The translations under genes were made by a program, and so were the position numbers. From Incurvaria masculella (taxonomy: Eukaryota; Arthropoda; Insecta; Lepidoptera; Incurvariidae), in the NCBI GenBank assembly GCA_946894095.1, contig OX335641.1:10930501-10994500 (forward strand): a DNA stretch of 64,000 nucleotides, read 5' to 3'. Below, piece by piece: positions 47,090-58,289 of the stretch (positions within the stretch are counted from its first letter, which is position 1; each line of letters starts with the position of its first letter). A model generated the notes under the pieces. The model was given only the letters and a program-made list of their open reading frames with translations, made no database searches and had not been told where the DNA came from.

Positions 47090-48395
47090 AGCACTACACG
47101 GCTTGCATCTCATTTTGTTTTTGTAAGAAGCTCGCTGTAGTCTGCCCCCGCACTCTTGACACTTCGCTAATTTATGGACTTTAAACCGGAAAGCGGATGG
47201 GACGACACGGCGCTTTTGTAGGTTGAACATTACAGAAACACTGAAGATTCTAATATTAAGTATCTACCCAAGAATGAAAAGGTTTTGCAATGCAGATTTT
47301 ATCATAGAGTTTCAGACATAGTGCATGCTTGTAATGGTCTAAAAGTTACCGAAATTTAGAATATCTTTCTGATTGTGCCATCTTAAATTGAGAACTTCGG
47401 CTAGTATATATATATATTAAGTGAATGAGTGCGTGCCAATACAATACAATGCCATTTCAATATGTAGTATACAACAAACTAACATGCTGTAGCCAATGAA
47501 GCGAAGCTCCCCAGAACATTATTCAAAACTGGCGTAAAATTTACGACCGCTAACAAATTGATGACATTAGCCACTAACTAAATTGAATCGTTCCGCCCAC
47601 TGAGCGCACGATTAATTGGAGCATATTGTAAACTTGGATGAGCTACGTCAGTTCAAATGAAACAACGTTAACATTTTTAACGTTGATTACCAAAAACTGT
47701 TATGTACAGTGGAAGAGAAAGCAAATTTACCACTTCCGATTGAAAGTCAAAATGAACGAAGTTGTTGTTGAATCTTCATTGGTTTTTCGTAGGGTTGCAT
47801 AACAATTGAATGATAGATGCTAAACAAACGTTAATAATCATTGTATGTATAGTCCCCCCATAAAAGTGTCGCCAGAAGTCAACGTATTTTGTACGTTCAC
47901 ATTTTGCTTGTGAGTTGCCCACTGTACCCGATATTGCTGATTCTTAAGACAGTTGTTACACTATTAACTCCCTATACTACGGGCGATTACTGGTTCCATG
48001 ATCTTAAAGTTTTACTAGGTTTTTGAAATTTTGAATTTTACAACATAAACTATAAATCTATGACAGTATTTCTTCTTTTTTTAGGTCCATTTTAGATTTT
48101 TTTTTATTGAAAAATACAGAATAATCAATACATACGGACATAGAATGAAGTTTTTTCATGTGATAAAACAATTAATTAAATCCAACAACGTTTAGGGGCA
48201 GGGAAACGTTAAGACCTGGAAGACGGTTTCGCTTTTAATGGCAGTCGCCGTGCAAATGTTTGCCTTGGCAAATGGATAAAGAATGCATTTCCTAAAATGT
48301 TCAAATCTTAGATTTTCTGTGACTTCACGAGTCTTAAGCTTGTTAAGTTGGCAGTGGAATTAAATCGAATGGCAGAAATTAAACTTTTAAGTATC
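47090..48395. other. Intergenic DNA, nothing recognised
   Basis: AT-rich unique sequence with a (TA)n run near 47405. Confidence 0.5.
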
Positions 48396-48399
48396 AAAA

Positions 48400-48870
48400 C
48401 GTAATATCGATGCTACATTATCACCGCGACACTGGCGCCAGACTCGGACTGCAGAAATTTGCAAATGACTCGATTCACCTTCTCAGCGCTTTCATCGCTC
48501 TGCTGGGGTACGTTCATTACGCTCAGCGAAAACGGCCACTCGCGTTCGACTTCGAGTCGGGGCGTTTTTTTTTCGCTGCGCGACAATTTGCAAATCTCTC
48601 GGTCGTCAGCAGCGTTCCGGATTCGCGCCTATCGCGGAAACGAAAGCGATTCGGCGCGCGAAAAAGACAAAATGGCGGACGACATCGAACACGGCGGAGT
48701 TAAATAATTCATGGGTGTAGTTCTCGCGGTGTGGTTTGTCGAAATGCAGAGAAATCGCAGCGACAGACTCGAGGATGTGAGCACGGCGAGGGTCAATAAT
48801 GGCGACTATGCCGGTGGAATTGGTTATCGGAGATTTATGCTCGTTTCGAAATGGTTCAAACAATTTGCGT
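48400..48870 (+). other. GC-rich segment, possible promoter/untranslated exon
   Basis: CpG-rich over about 450 bp, with frames in both strands of 80-97 codons that overlap each other and have no recognisable domain. One ATG in good context (gacaaaATGGCGG, about 48671) opens an 11-codon frame only. More likely regulatory than coding. Confidence 0.3.
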
Positions 48871-49170
48871 GCACCTTCTGCATTTCATTGACCTGATAGG
48901 TGTTCGCCGTATCATAATGGAATATAGCAACATATTATTTTAGTTATTTTAGTTAAGCATTATTAGTTTCTCGGTATTGGTCAAAATCTCATATAGGAAT
49001 CTATTATTACTTTATTGATAGGGCTGCTCTCAAACCATTATACTCTTAATTTTCTGTAGGCAGGCTGTAGCAGCATTTAAAGGGATATGTAACTGTGATC
49101 AGCTGACAGTAGTAGTTTATGACAAAAGTTATATTATTAAAACCTAATGTGCAAGTGTTTAACAGTGTTG

Positions 49171-49344
49171 TGTTGCCACTGGAGCAGGGCATCGCTTAAA
49201 GGTCCAAGCGTCACCGTAAGGTGACGCTTGGCTCGGGTTATCTCTTTCCCTAAAATATGGTTGAAAGCGGTAATAGCTGTGCACGGCGTGATGCTCGTGA
49301 ACGGGTGCTATTTGTGGGGACTGGCCTGCTCCAATTGGCAACAT
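49171..49344. mobile_element. Small inverted-repeat element with central hairpin
   Basis: Outer arms 'tgttgccactggagcagg' (49171) and 'cctgctccaattggcaaca' (49326-49344) are inverse with few mismatches. Inside, 49204-49231 forms a perfect 12-bp hairpin (CCAAGCGTCACC, loop GTAA). MITE-like; no clear target duplication. Confidence 0.6.
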
Positions 49345-50976
49345 ATTAGTTGGAGGGGATTGTCTTTGCAAATAAAATGATATTTGTCATGAACTGTTGC
49401 ATACGGCATGGATTGTAAATTTTGTGTATTCATGTTAATTTAGTGATTTACCTATGTTTTTGTTAAAATAATTGACAAACACTTTTGTAAACTTAGACTA
49501 AGTGGACGTTGAAAAAAAAAACAGCGGAGTTTCTTTCCAGTTCTTCTTCGCTGTGTTTTGTTTTGCTGAACTGGCCAATGCTAAAATATGACAAATCCGA
49601 GTGCAGTGTACTGTTTATGGATGATGAATAAACAATACAATAACAAAAAACAATACAATACAATTATATGGTTTTTATCTTTTAGGGTCATAAAACATTA
49701 ACTATATTTTACATAAACAATTTCCAATTAAAAATATTTCGATGTGCTAATAAAGTTGACATATAGGATAAAGTTAGCAAAACTGCAATGCTGGAAACTA
49801 CGTCGAGTCATAGTATAGTAAAGTCCCAGGAAGTATAAGAAACAGTTAGATACCAGATTTGTTAGCTAAAATAAAATGTGGCAACAGTGATAGAGAAAGG
49901 TATGTTAATATGCTTTGGACATGTCGAACGAATTAGTGAATTCAGTCACTCGTCATTATTGATACGAAATTGTATTAAATCAACATATACGTACAGTATT
50001 TACACTATTACTGTTACATTCTTAAACGGTGCTTTTAACAGTTGCCACCTGCACTTAGAAAATAAAATAAAACTTATAAAAACCGCCAAAATGCGGAAAA
50101 AGCACTTAAGCTAATCTGAGCCGCTTACGAGTTTAGATAGAGCACTTCCTGAGTCAGGCGTTGAACTTGGGAGTTTGATTGATCAAATTAGTCTCGAAAT
50201 CGTGGTGAAATTGTGACTCGAGAACGAAGATTTCGTACATAAGTTGTTGGAAGTTGTCACGGTGTCTTCTATACGACGAAACCACAGTTTTGCGGTAGAC
50301 GCTACAGGCGCTAACAAAACAACTTTCGTCGGTGCAGTTTGGGATGTCGTTTGTTAGGGTAAAGGTAAACACAACAACAGCTCGTTGTAAAGTTGTCGCA
50401 TAGTGTGTAAGCAGTTCAGAACAGTGGATTTTCACTCTTCCTTCCATTTGATAAATTTGAAATAAAATAAATTGGTTAAAATTGAAATAATTCGATAAAA
50501 AGTGATCTTAAATGAGCAAAATATACTTATTCGAACGAACGTTTTTCAATATGTCTTTGAAGCAAAGTCTTCGAATCTACCTACATATCATATTCATTGA
50601 AATTTTCAAATCATTCAATTGCGACTGTTCTAGCAGATGGTGTCCTTGAGTTGGTTTACCCATAAAACTACCGTACCTTATCGGAACTAATGCGAAAAAT
50701 ATATGAAAAGCTTAAATCAATTGAAAAACCCGCAATTTAGGATGTAGGCGCAAATTTTATCGTAGAGCGTTGGCGTTTCGAATTTGTTCGGAGCTAACTC
50801 TCCAGTCAGAACTAGCTGAATTTATGAGTTTAATAATTTATAAAGCACTCAAATAACGCGATGACAGACAGACGGTGCGAGAGAAGGCAATGCCTATAAA
50901 ATGGGTTTGGACAGGTATTTGTTTCATTACACCTGATAGGGTAATAATTGTGTATTATGTATAATATTATGTGTAC
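49345..50976. other. Intergenic DNA, nothing firmly recognised
   Basis: AT-rich. The stretch 50150-50450 has a more even composition ('aaccacagttttgcggtaga', 'gtaaacacaacaacagctcg') that looks like a dispersed repeat, but no second copy lies in the window. Confidence 0.4.
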
Positions 50977-50980
50977 TTAA

Positions 50981-51240
50981 GGTGGGCCATCCCGCTCAAC
51001 TCCCCATACAAATGGGGAAAGAAGATCACGCCCATATTTCTTGTCAGAGATCCCAAATTTTGCTCAAAATTGCTTTATTTGATCGAACTAGATGTCTGAT
51101 GACCGTTGGCATTGTAAAATTGTGTTATAAGGTCCGAAAGTTAGAATTTTTCGCGCGTTTTATACAATAACTTTGGAGGTGGATTATGCGATGATAAAGT
51201 AAGAACATCTTAAAAAGATTAGTCATCAGACATAGCTTAT
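50981..51240. mobile_element. TTAA MITE, family A, truncated left half
   Basis: Begins GGTGGGCCATCCCGCTCAAC after TTAA (50977-50980) and follows 57744-58010 closely ('aagaagatcacgcc', 'gaactagatgtctgatgacc', 'ttcgcgcgttttatac') up to the point where the next TTAA starts a second, inverted element end. Only the left half is present. Confidence 0.8.
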
Positions 51241-51244
51241 TTAA

Positions 51245-52075
51245 GGTGGCACAACCCGGCGGGACTAACTCATTCGCGGGCACGGTACAAAACCTTGCTG
51301 TTGTGCTCTGGGACCTTCTCTGTTTCAAAGAAAAAGACAGGCTCCGTGATGAGGAAGATGCAACATGTCTACAAAAAAGACAATGTACGTTTTTTTTTAT
51401 GTGACTGGACATGGATGGCTAATACAACACTTTCTGTCATGGTATTAGCCCAACACACCACATGGGAACTAGGTGCCATGCCAGGACCTTCCTTATATTG
51501 CACGGCTACATTGAACTGGATGGAAAACACGGACAATTTTCTTTGCCGCTTCGACCATCGTTCATCCAATGCAATGGTACCAACCCGGGCGGGTTGGTAC
51601 CCTTCCTTACTTACTACCACCTAGTAAGTAAGGAAGGGGACCTACAGTTTAACGTGGAATCCGAACCACGGCCAGCCTCTCTCAACGGTCGAATGGTCAC
51701 CCAACCAAGACCAGACCGGACCCAGCGTTGCTTAACTTCGGAGAGCGATCGCCGAAGTGTCGCGCCACTGGGCCATTGAGGCTGACACTAGTGTATGATT
51801 TGGTAAGAATTACGAAGATTTATAATTTATTTGGTTTTTGTTAGATTTTTGACTACAGCGGTCGTGGTTTACTTTTAGCTATAATTCGTTTTGTAATTGA
51901 CATTTTCGTAAATCTTACCAAATCATACACTATGCACATTGCCTTTTTTGTGGACATGTCGCATCTTCCTCATCACGGAGCCCATATTTTTTTTTAAAAG
52001 AGAAGGTCCCAGAGCGCAACAGCACGGTTTTGTATCGTGCCCGCGAATGAGTTAGTCCCGCCGGGTTGGGCCACC
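51245..52075. mobile_element. TTAA MITE, family A, palindromic form with SINE inside
   Basis: Bounded by TTAA at 51241-51244 and 52076-52079. Both ends are versions of the same (right) terminus: 'ggtggcacaacccggcggga…' and '…cccgccgggttgggccacc'. Each inner part carries 'ctccgtgatgagga(a)gatg' in inverse orientation. A SINE interrupts it at 51393-51787. A fold-back derivative of the family at 57744-58285. Confidence 0.8.
51393..51787 (-). mobile_element. 5S rRNA-headed SINE, minus orientation
   Basis: On the minus strand the head reads 'tccgaagttaagcaacgctg' then 'cttggttgggtgacca', an unmistakable 5S rRNA-derived segment containing its internal promoter region. The body (agtaagtaaggaagggtacc, cccgcccgggttgg, gtagccgtgcaatataagga, gtggtgtgttgggctaatac) is that of the tRNA-headed copies at 16690-17060 and 42527-42910. 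A 22-bp inverted word 'cttccttacttacta' / 'tagtaagtaaggaag' lies within. Confidence 0.85.
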
Positions 52076-53195
52076 TTAAGGTAAGGTTACAATAATTAAA
52101 ATGCGTATTACAGTGACAAATAACGCGATAGTAAAACTATGGATGATTTTCAGCTTTCTTTAAAAAAAACGGAAAAGGCTACGTAGATAAGTGTAAATAT
52201 CTACTGCCGAGCGTGCGAGTTTGTTTACCACACTTTCGACACAGCTATTTTAGTAACAGCTTCGACCAAACCGTAAACACGTGCGCCAAACTTACTGCAC
52301 CGCGTAAAAACTTTACACCGATCTTTTACGACTTGCAAGTCGCGGAATTATCCGTTAGTTCTCCTAAAGACTCGCTTATTCGATTACCTGGCGCCGCCGC
52401 CGTTCCTAGCTGTGATTGAAAAAAACATTATCTATTCATCATAGGACGACCTCTGTGACATATCAGCGACGGACTTGGAACGAAAGTTGATATGGAGTAG
52501 TGCGTATAACGCGACTGATAATAGCGAAAATATGTTTAGAGGCTAAGTAATCGCTTATAATAATAAGTTCCTCAAACACTTTGTTCATTTATAGCGAGGC
52601 CCTAGCGTAGGCCTCAAAAGACCGACGCCCATGGAAATTAAGAACTTTCCCAAGGGGCTGCGGAACCATGTTTAAAGGACCCCAAGTTGTACCATTTAAG
52701 AGTATAAGTGTTAGTAATTTATACCAAGTATCTGTATATTATTTTAAAGTATTTTGATTATTCGTATCAATAAAGTCTACCATTTAACATGTACAGAAAT
52801 CATGTTAATGTTTATCAAACAGCCGAAAAGTATGACAATTGCTCCCAGAGAAAAGCAAACAATCTTAGCATTGCTAAGGGAAAGTTACCAAATTATATGT
52901 ATGTATCCTTGTTAAATTATATGTATGTGTCCTTGATCGACATATTTGTTATTAGTGTACATTCGACCAGTAAAATCTTCCTGGATCTCGAACAATGCTT
53001 ATGTACCAAATCTATTCCACTTTGGATGTCACACGAGTAAAAACCAAACCGTAAAAAAATGTTGCAGGACGCGAGGTAAAACGTAACAGGGATACTACAA
53101 GCGACCGTGACTTTCACGGCCGTTTCTAGCCCATCAAAGAGTTGGGAAGTCTTAATATTTTCTTTGACACGTTATCCATGCTAAGATCTAGATCT

Positions 53196-53235
53196 GGTAC
53201 TGGACTAGCTACCCTAGGGTAGCTAGTCCAGTACC
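53196..53235. repeat. 40-bp perfect palindrome
   Basis: GGTACTGGACTAGCTACCCT is followed immediately, without a loop, by its exact reverse complement. It is preceded by AGATCTAGATCT, itself palindromic, and followed by a GC-rich inverted stretch (53260-53390: 'gggatggctat…' against '…tagccatccg', 'ggagcc…' against 'ggctcc'). Perfect palindromes of this size are usually unstable and therefore recent. Confidence 0.95.
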
Positions 53236-53874
53236 GGTGCCACAGCTCGCGGTGACACAGCGCCGGCGCGCAGGAGCCAGCGGGGATGGCTATCGGACGA
53301 TTAGCATATTAATGCGGGACGGTATTAGCCATCCGCCTAACGCGTGAGATAGCCCGGCTCCCGGCTCCCGTGCCCTGCACGCCGCGCTTATAGTACGCAT
53401 TCAGACTTTACATTACCGTACAAAAATGACACGCAATGCCTAGTACCCCTTGGTTTCTTATAAAACCTATTTTGAACGATTGACACCAGGGTATATAAAA
53501 ACCGGTCAAGCGTGAACGTGTTGATGTGCCGAGGTACGCTTCACTGCTGGTATTTTACAATTTATTACAAAATAAGCGCTTTTAAAATCTATCTTTTTCT
53601 CGAAAAGTATGACGTTTTGACAAAAAGTAATTAGTTGGTGCGCAACTACATAAGTGTACCTATATTGGTATTTCAAATAGGAGGAAACGAATTCAGGACA
53701 AAATTTCGTGTGACCTACAGACTCCTTTTTCTGCGACAATACCCTATAATTTATTGTAGATAAAAATCTTATTGTGACATTATCGACGCCCTAAATGCAA
53801 TAAAACCTTATTTTTTTATTTTTGTGCCGCTGAGAATTGTGAATGTTTTAGAATAATTTAATGCGTCCGTGGTC

Positions 53875-53995
53875 ATAAATGGGATGGACTGGTATTGCAC
53901 CTAGCTAGTTCCTCCAGGAATGAGGTGTGATGGACTAATATCACGAAACCAGATGAGTTGTTTGCCATCAGGGTCCGGTTATATAAAAAAGTCAC
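53875..53995 (+). mobile_element. SINE tail fragment, plus orientation
   Basis: 'gaatgaggtgtgatggacta', 'atatcacgaaaccag' and 'ttgccatc' match the 3' part of the SINE at 16690-17060. Confidence 0.5.
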
Positions 53996-53999
53996 CGAG

Positions 54000-56360
54000 A
54001 CTTAATTAATTCACGTAACTGAATCCGAACCGAATGTTCCTACACTGAAAACATTAAAATATGTGCAACCCTTTACTCTTTTAGCACAGGTAAAATTCAG
54101 TAATGTATGGTAAAGTATATCTCATTAATATTAAATATTACGGTAAGTATCTATTAATGAGCCAAAACAGTTAATATAAAACAGTTATATTAACCGATTG
54201 AACAGTACCGCTTGGTAACAATAACACGTATGACAGATCAGATGATTTTGAAACGGTTATCTTAACTGATTGAACATTACGGCTGACAACAAATTAGGCG
54301 TGCAACTGTCCAGTTTCAAGAGGCACAGGAATTTTAATTGGACCAGTACCTTTTGACTGAATATAAGACGTAAGTAATAATGGAAAAAATAATAAAGCAA
54401 ACAGTTTTCACGCAGTTAGGGAAATGGTAAAAGAAAACAGTTTATTGCACACAGTTAAAAAAACACGTCAAAAGATAAAGTACCATTAAATGTTTAAGGC
54501 TAAGGGCCGAGTGCACGAAATGACAAAAAATTAAAATCAACGTCAACGTATGATTAAACACGTCACTTTGTATGGACAGTATGAAAGGAACTACGTGGGG
54601 TTCACTAAAAGTGATGTGTTTCAACATTGATTAACTCAGCCGTCTCTTCGTGAACTCGGCCCTAACCGTTTGCCCTCAGTTAGAGTGACCGATTTACTTA
54701 GCTGGCTCTATTTTAACGTTGCAAGATGGTTGTTTTTATTGGTATTACAGATAGAGTTACTGATTATTTTTTCAGTGTACCGTTCGTTGGGAGCCGGATT
54801 ATTGTAAGGTAATTTTAGGTCTTATTAATAATGCTATATTAAGGAATTTCAGGTGAGTAGTATGCCTCACCCCTCTGCCACACAGGGAAAATATTCTTGA
54901 AAGTAATAAGTAACTAAAATTTCCACGTGGCTATGAGAAATAGCACTCGAATCGACGAACCGAAATCTCACTAAAACAATAAAACCGAACAATAAAATCG
55001 CGCTCCAGTTCCGCATCTCTCGCTCGAACTTTGACACCGTAACTCTATCAGCGATTGTCCTGAAAACCGCGACTCCATTAAACGAGAGGTCATGCGGACA
55101 TTTTACTGCGAGAAATGCGGACGTTTCGCTCATCAGATTGCTCTTCATCCTCAGAACGCAGAAAGATAGACGTCCCTTGAGGACACGCTTCTCACACCGC
55201 CAAAAGCCACACCGCGACGTCATAACTTCGCAAATTTAAGGAATAAGTTAAGATGATTTTGCAAAACTACGTTGAAATTATTCGTTATGCCAATGTTATT
55301 GTTCCGAAATTAGAAACAAAGGAGGAAAATGTGTATTTTGAAGATATATGTATTAAATACTAACTATCAATGTACAAAATGGCAATTACAAACGCTTTAT
55401 AGCTAATTTTGAAATGCGGTTTTTAAAACTCCCCGAAAAATTACTCATATTTTCGTCACCTCGTTTTACTTGGGACTGCTAACACCTAACGCAAATTTAA
55501 AGATGCTAACAATTTACTCTAGATCTCTACATATTCGCTGCTCTGAGTAAAAAGCAAATGGCGGGAGTGTCGTTAAGTTTCTCTATAAGATTCATTGCTC
55601 AAATGCTCAACCCCGGTTCTGTATATGCCGTTGGCATCTCTCCGCTTTAACAAAGCAATTTGTAATCAAATTACAAAGTACAAGATTTAATTCGGATCGG
55701 CATGCGTGTACATTGTTTTCTAACTTGGATGCAAATAACTTGAATTCTATTATGAGATTTTAAGTTCATATGTTTCGTTTAATTAGTATTTCTGTTTATT
55801 AAAAGTAAAACTAATTTATTGCACTCTTAGGTAATGTCGAATGATGCAGTGAATCATTTGACAGAATCAATGACTGAAAACTTTTTAACAAAGAAAAGAA
55901 TCTGAAATATGCAAGAAAATAACCATGCAAGTTATAACACATCGCGTGGAGCTAAGTGGAGGGGAAAATTTGCGCAATTATTCACTTAATGCAATTATAA
56001 ATAAAAGGTAAGTTATTATAATCAATAGTCATTATCTTACACGCTATGCAACTAGAGTGCATCCATGAAGGCTCAAGTTCTTCATTACTACCCCTCTCGC
56101 CTTTAACTTTACTTTTATTATTCTGAAAAATAACTCAATCGCCTTGTTTATTAAAAAAAAAAACAGATACTTTTTATCTGTGGACTTTGGTAGAAGTGTG
56201 TATGATACTTTTGAGGTTACCGCAGTCAGGTAGAGATATCTTTACCTGCCGCGTGAAAAGCCGTAACATTTTTCAGAAGTGTTTATGTCCAGTGACAGAA
56301 GTAAAATGGCAAAGTGTTTTATCGGTGAAATGTCGCAACCTTGAGCGGTTCCTAGTCAGG
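54000..56360. other. Intergenic DNA, nothing recognised
   Basis: AT-rich unique sequence. A 118-codon minus frame at 54867-55223 shows no domain, splice context or codon pattern that supports coding. Confidence 0.45.
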
Positions 56361-56364
56361 CCTC

Positions 56365-56640
56365 TCCTCTCTCATTTTAGAGGTTGTGGGTTCAATCCGG
56401 ACTGGTGCATGAGAATTTCGTCACGAACGTGAGTTTCACGGTTCGGAATCCATGCAGATCCCTTTCCCGCCCGGGCATTGGAGGAATGCAGTCAAAGAGG
56501 CAATGGAACATTGTTCGTGTTTTCAATCCAGATCTAACCGTGTTATAAAAGGAAGGCAAATTCCTTTGGGAATGCGGTGTGTTGGGGTAATATCACGACA
56601 GTAGATTGATTTGGGCAATACTTGAAGCATAGTGATTACA
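56365..56640 (+). mobile_element. tRNA-headed SINE, diverged, plus orientation
   Basis: B-box-like 'gtgggttcaatccggactgg' (about 56384), then the body words 'cacggttcggaatccatg', 'ccgtgttataaaaggaag' and the tail 'gggaatgcggtgtgttgggg', 'taatatcacgac'. Third head variant of the same SINE body. Confidence 0.7.
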
Positions 56641-56899
56641 AGTAACGTTCACTGAACTTACCGAAGTCCGAACCCTGGCACAGGTCACACAAAAGAAACG
56701 AAACGACTTACCTAAAAAAGAGACATTCAAATTAGAAAAGTTACTGGCACATGCATTTTAATACACGTCATAAACAAACGCACACTTTGGCCAACTCGCC
56801 ACACTCTATTTCGGTCAGCATGCATCATCATCAGTACCAATTGAACGGATTCACCCAGCCAAACAGTCACAAATTGCTAAAACCGACCACCGCTTGAGA

Positions 56900-57135
56900 A
56901 TTCAGAATACCCTCGCATGTGAGATATACAGTAACCCTCGCGCCCTTTCTGCTTATCATCCACGAATGCATTCTGTCTGCGCGAGCGCAGGGAGCGAGGC
57001 CGTCTCATTCCGCTCGACCAATGGAAACGCGGCGGGCGAAGAGTCTTTCTTCGCGTGCCGCTCCTGTCATTTTATCTATCAATACCCAGCGGAGCGCGAA
57101 CTCTGCTCCGAATACTATGTTACATGGCAGTGTTA
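56900..57135. other. CpG-rich patch without gene
   Basis: Contains 'ctgcgcgagcgcagggagcg', a CCAAT-like 'gaccaatgg' at about 57017 and no supportable frame. Possibly promoter sequence. Confidence 0.25.
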
Positions 57136-57743
57136 ACGTTAATTCTTTGAATTTGTTTTAAATATAGAACACAGAAGCGATAAAACACTTTCGTTGGAAA
57201 TTAAAAACATTATATGCATGAGCCCGATTTTAACCCAATTCGATGTTATTATTACCTTTGTGTTTTAAAATTAAAACTTGCACTGACCATACGCATTTTT
57301 AAAGCATACGTTCGGATGCGGTAATAAGCCGCTTCGCATTTTCAATTAGCGCCTACTACTGAAATAAGATCAACCAAAACTCCTGAAAAATAAATGAAAT
57401 TCTTGACGTAAAAGTTAAAGATTGTATACGAAAGTTTAAGATTGTAAGTATTATCAGTCCACGGATTGTTTAATTTTGGATGTGAATATATTGACTGATA
57501 TGTGCGAAGTTTTGATGTTAACAACCACGCTAAGTATATTTCATAAGTAAATTGAACATCTTAATCTACTATAATTCAATATTAACCCAAGAATGGTTCA
57601 AGATGATGAAAAAAAAAACAGTCGACATCTGTAATACTTGTTCGAAGTCTGATTCAATCAAAATGGGAAGCGAGCTGACAACTGAAAATATCTCTACGGA
57701 CGGTCAGCACACATTCTAGTTTCGCGTGCGACCACCGGATTAA

Positions 57744-58285
57744 GGTGGCCCAACCCGCTCATCTCCCCATACAAAAGGGGAAAGAAGATCACGCCTATAT
57801 TTATTGTCAGAGATCCAAAATTTTGCTCAAAATAGCTTTATTTGATTGAACTAGATGTCTGATGACCATTGGCATTGTAAAATTGTGTTTGGTTTCCAAG
57901 TTATAACGTCCGAAAGTTCGGATTTTTCGCGCGTTTTATACAATAACTTTGGAGGTGGATTACGCAATGATAAAGTAAGAAGATCTTAAAAGGATTAGTC
58001 ATCAGACATAGCTTATTTATACAAGATTTAGAATCTATTTGGTTTTTGTTAGATTTTTGACTACAGCGGTCGTGGTTTACTTTTAGCTATAAGTCGTTTT
58101 GAAATTAAAATTTTCGTAAATATTACCAAATCATACACTATGCACATTGTCTTGTTTGTGGACAGGTTGCATCTTCGTCATCACGGAGCCTGTCTTATTC
58201 TTAGAAACAGAGAAGGTCCCAGAGCGCAACAGCACGGTTTTGTACCGTGCCCGCAAATGAGTTGAGGCCGCCGGGTTGGGCCACC
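57744..58285. mobile_element. TTAA MITE, family A, full-length 542 bp
   Basis: TTAA at 57740-57743 and 58286-58289 flank terminal inverted repeats GGTGGCCCAACCCG / CGGGTTGGGCCACC (14 bp, perfect). Best preserved copy in the window; non-coding. TTAA target and GG-start fit piggyBac or Kolobok type transposases acting in trans. Confidence 0.88.
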
Positions 58286-58289
58286 TTAA

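Noticed and set aside
48606..48863. Overlapping 82-97-codon ORFs in the 48.4-48.9-kb GC-rich segment
   Set aside because: Several phases and both strands are open at once, as expected for GC-rich noncoding DNA.
54867..55223. 118-codon minus-strand ORF
   Set aside because: No recognisable motif, no codon-position bias and no splice signals; chance.
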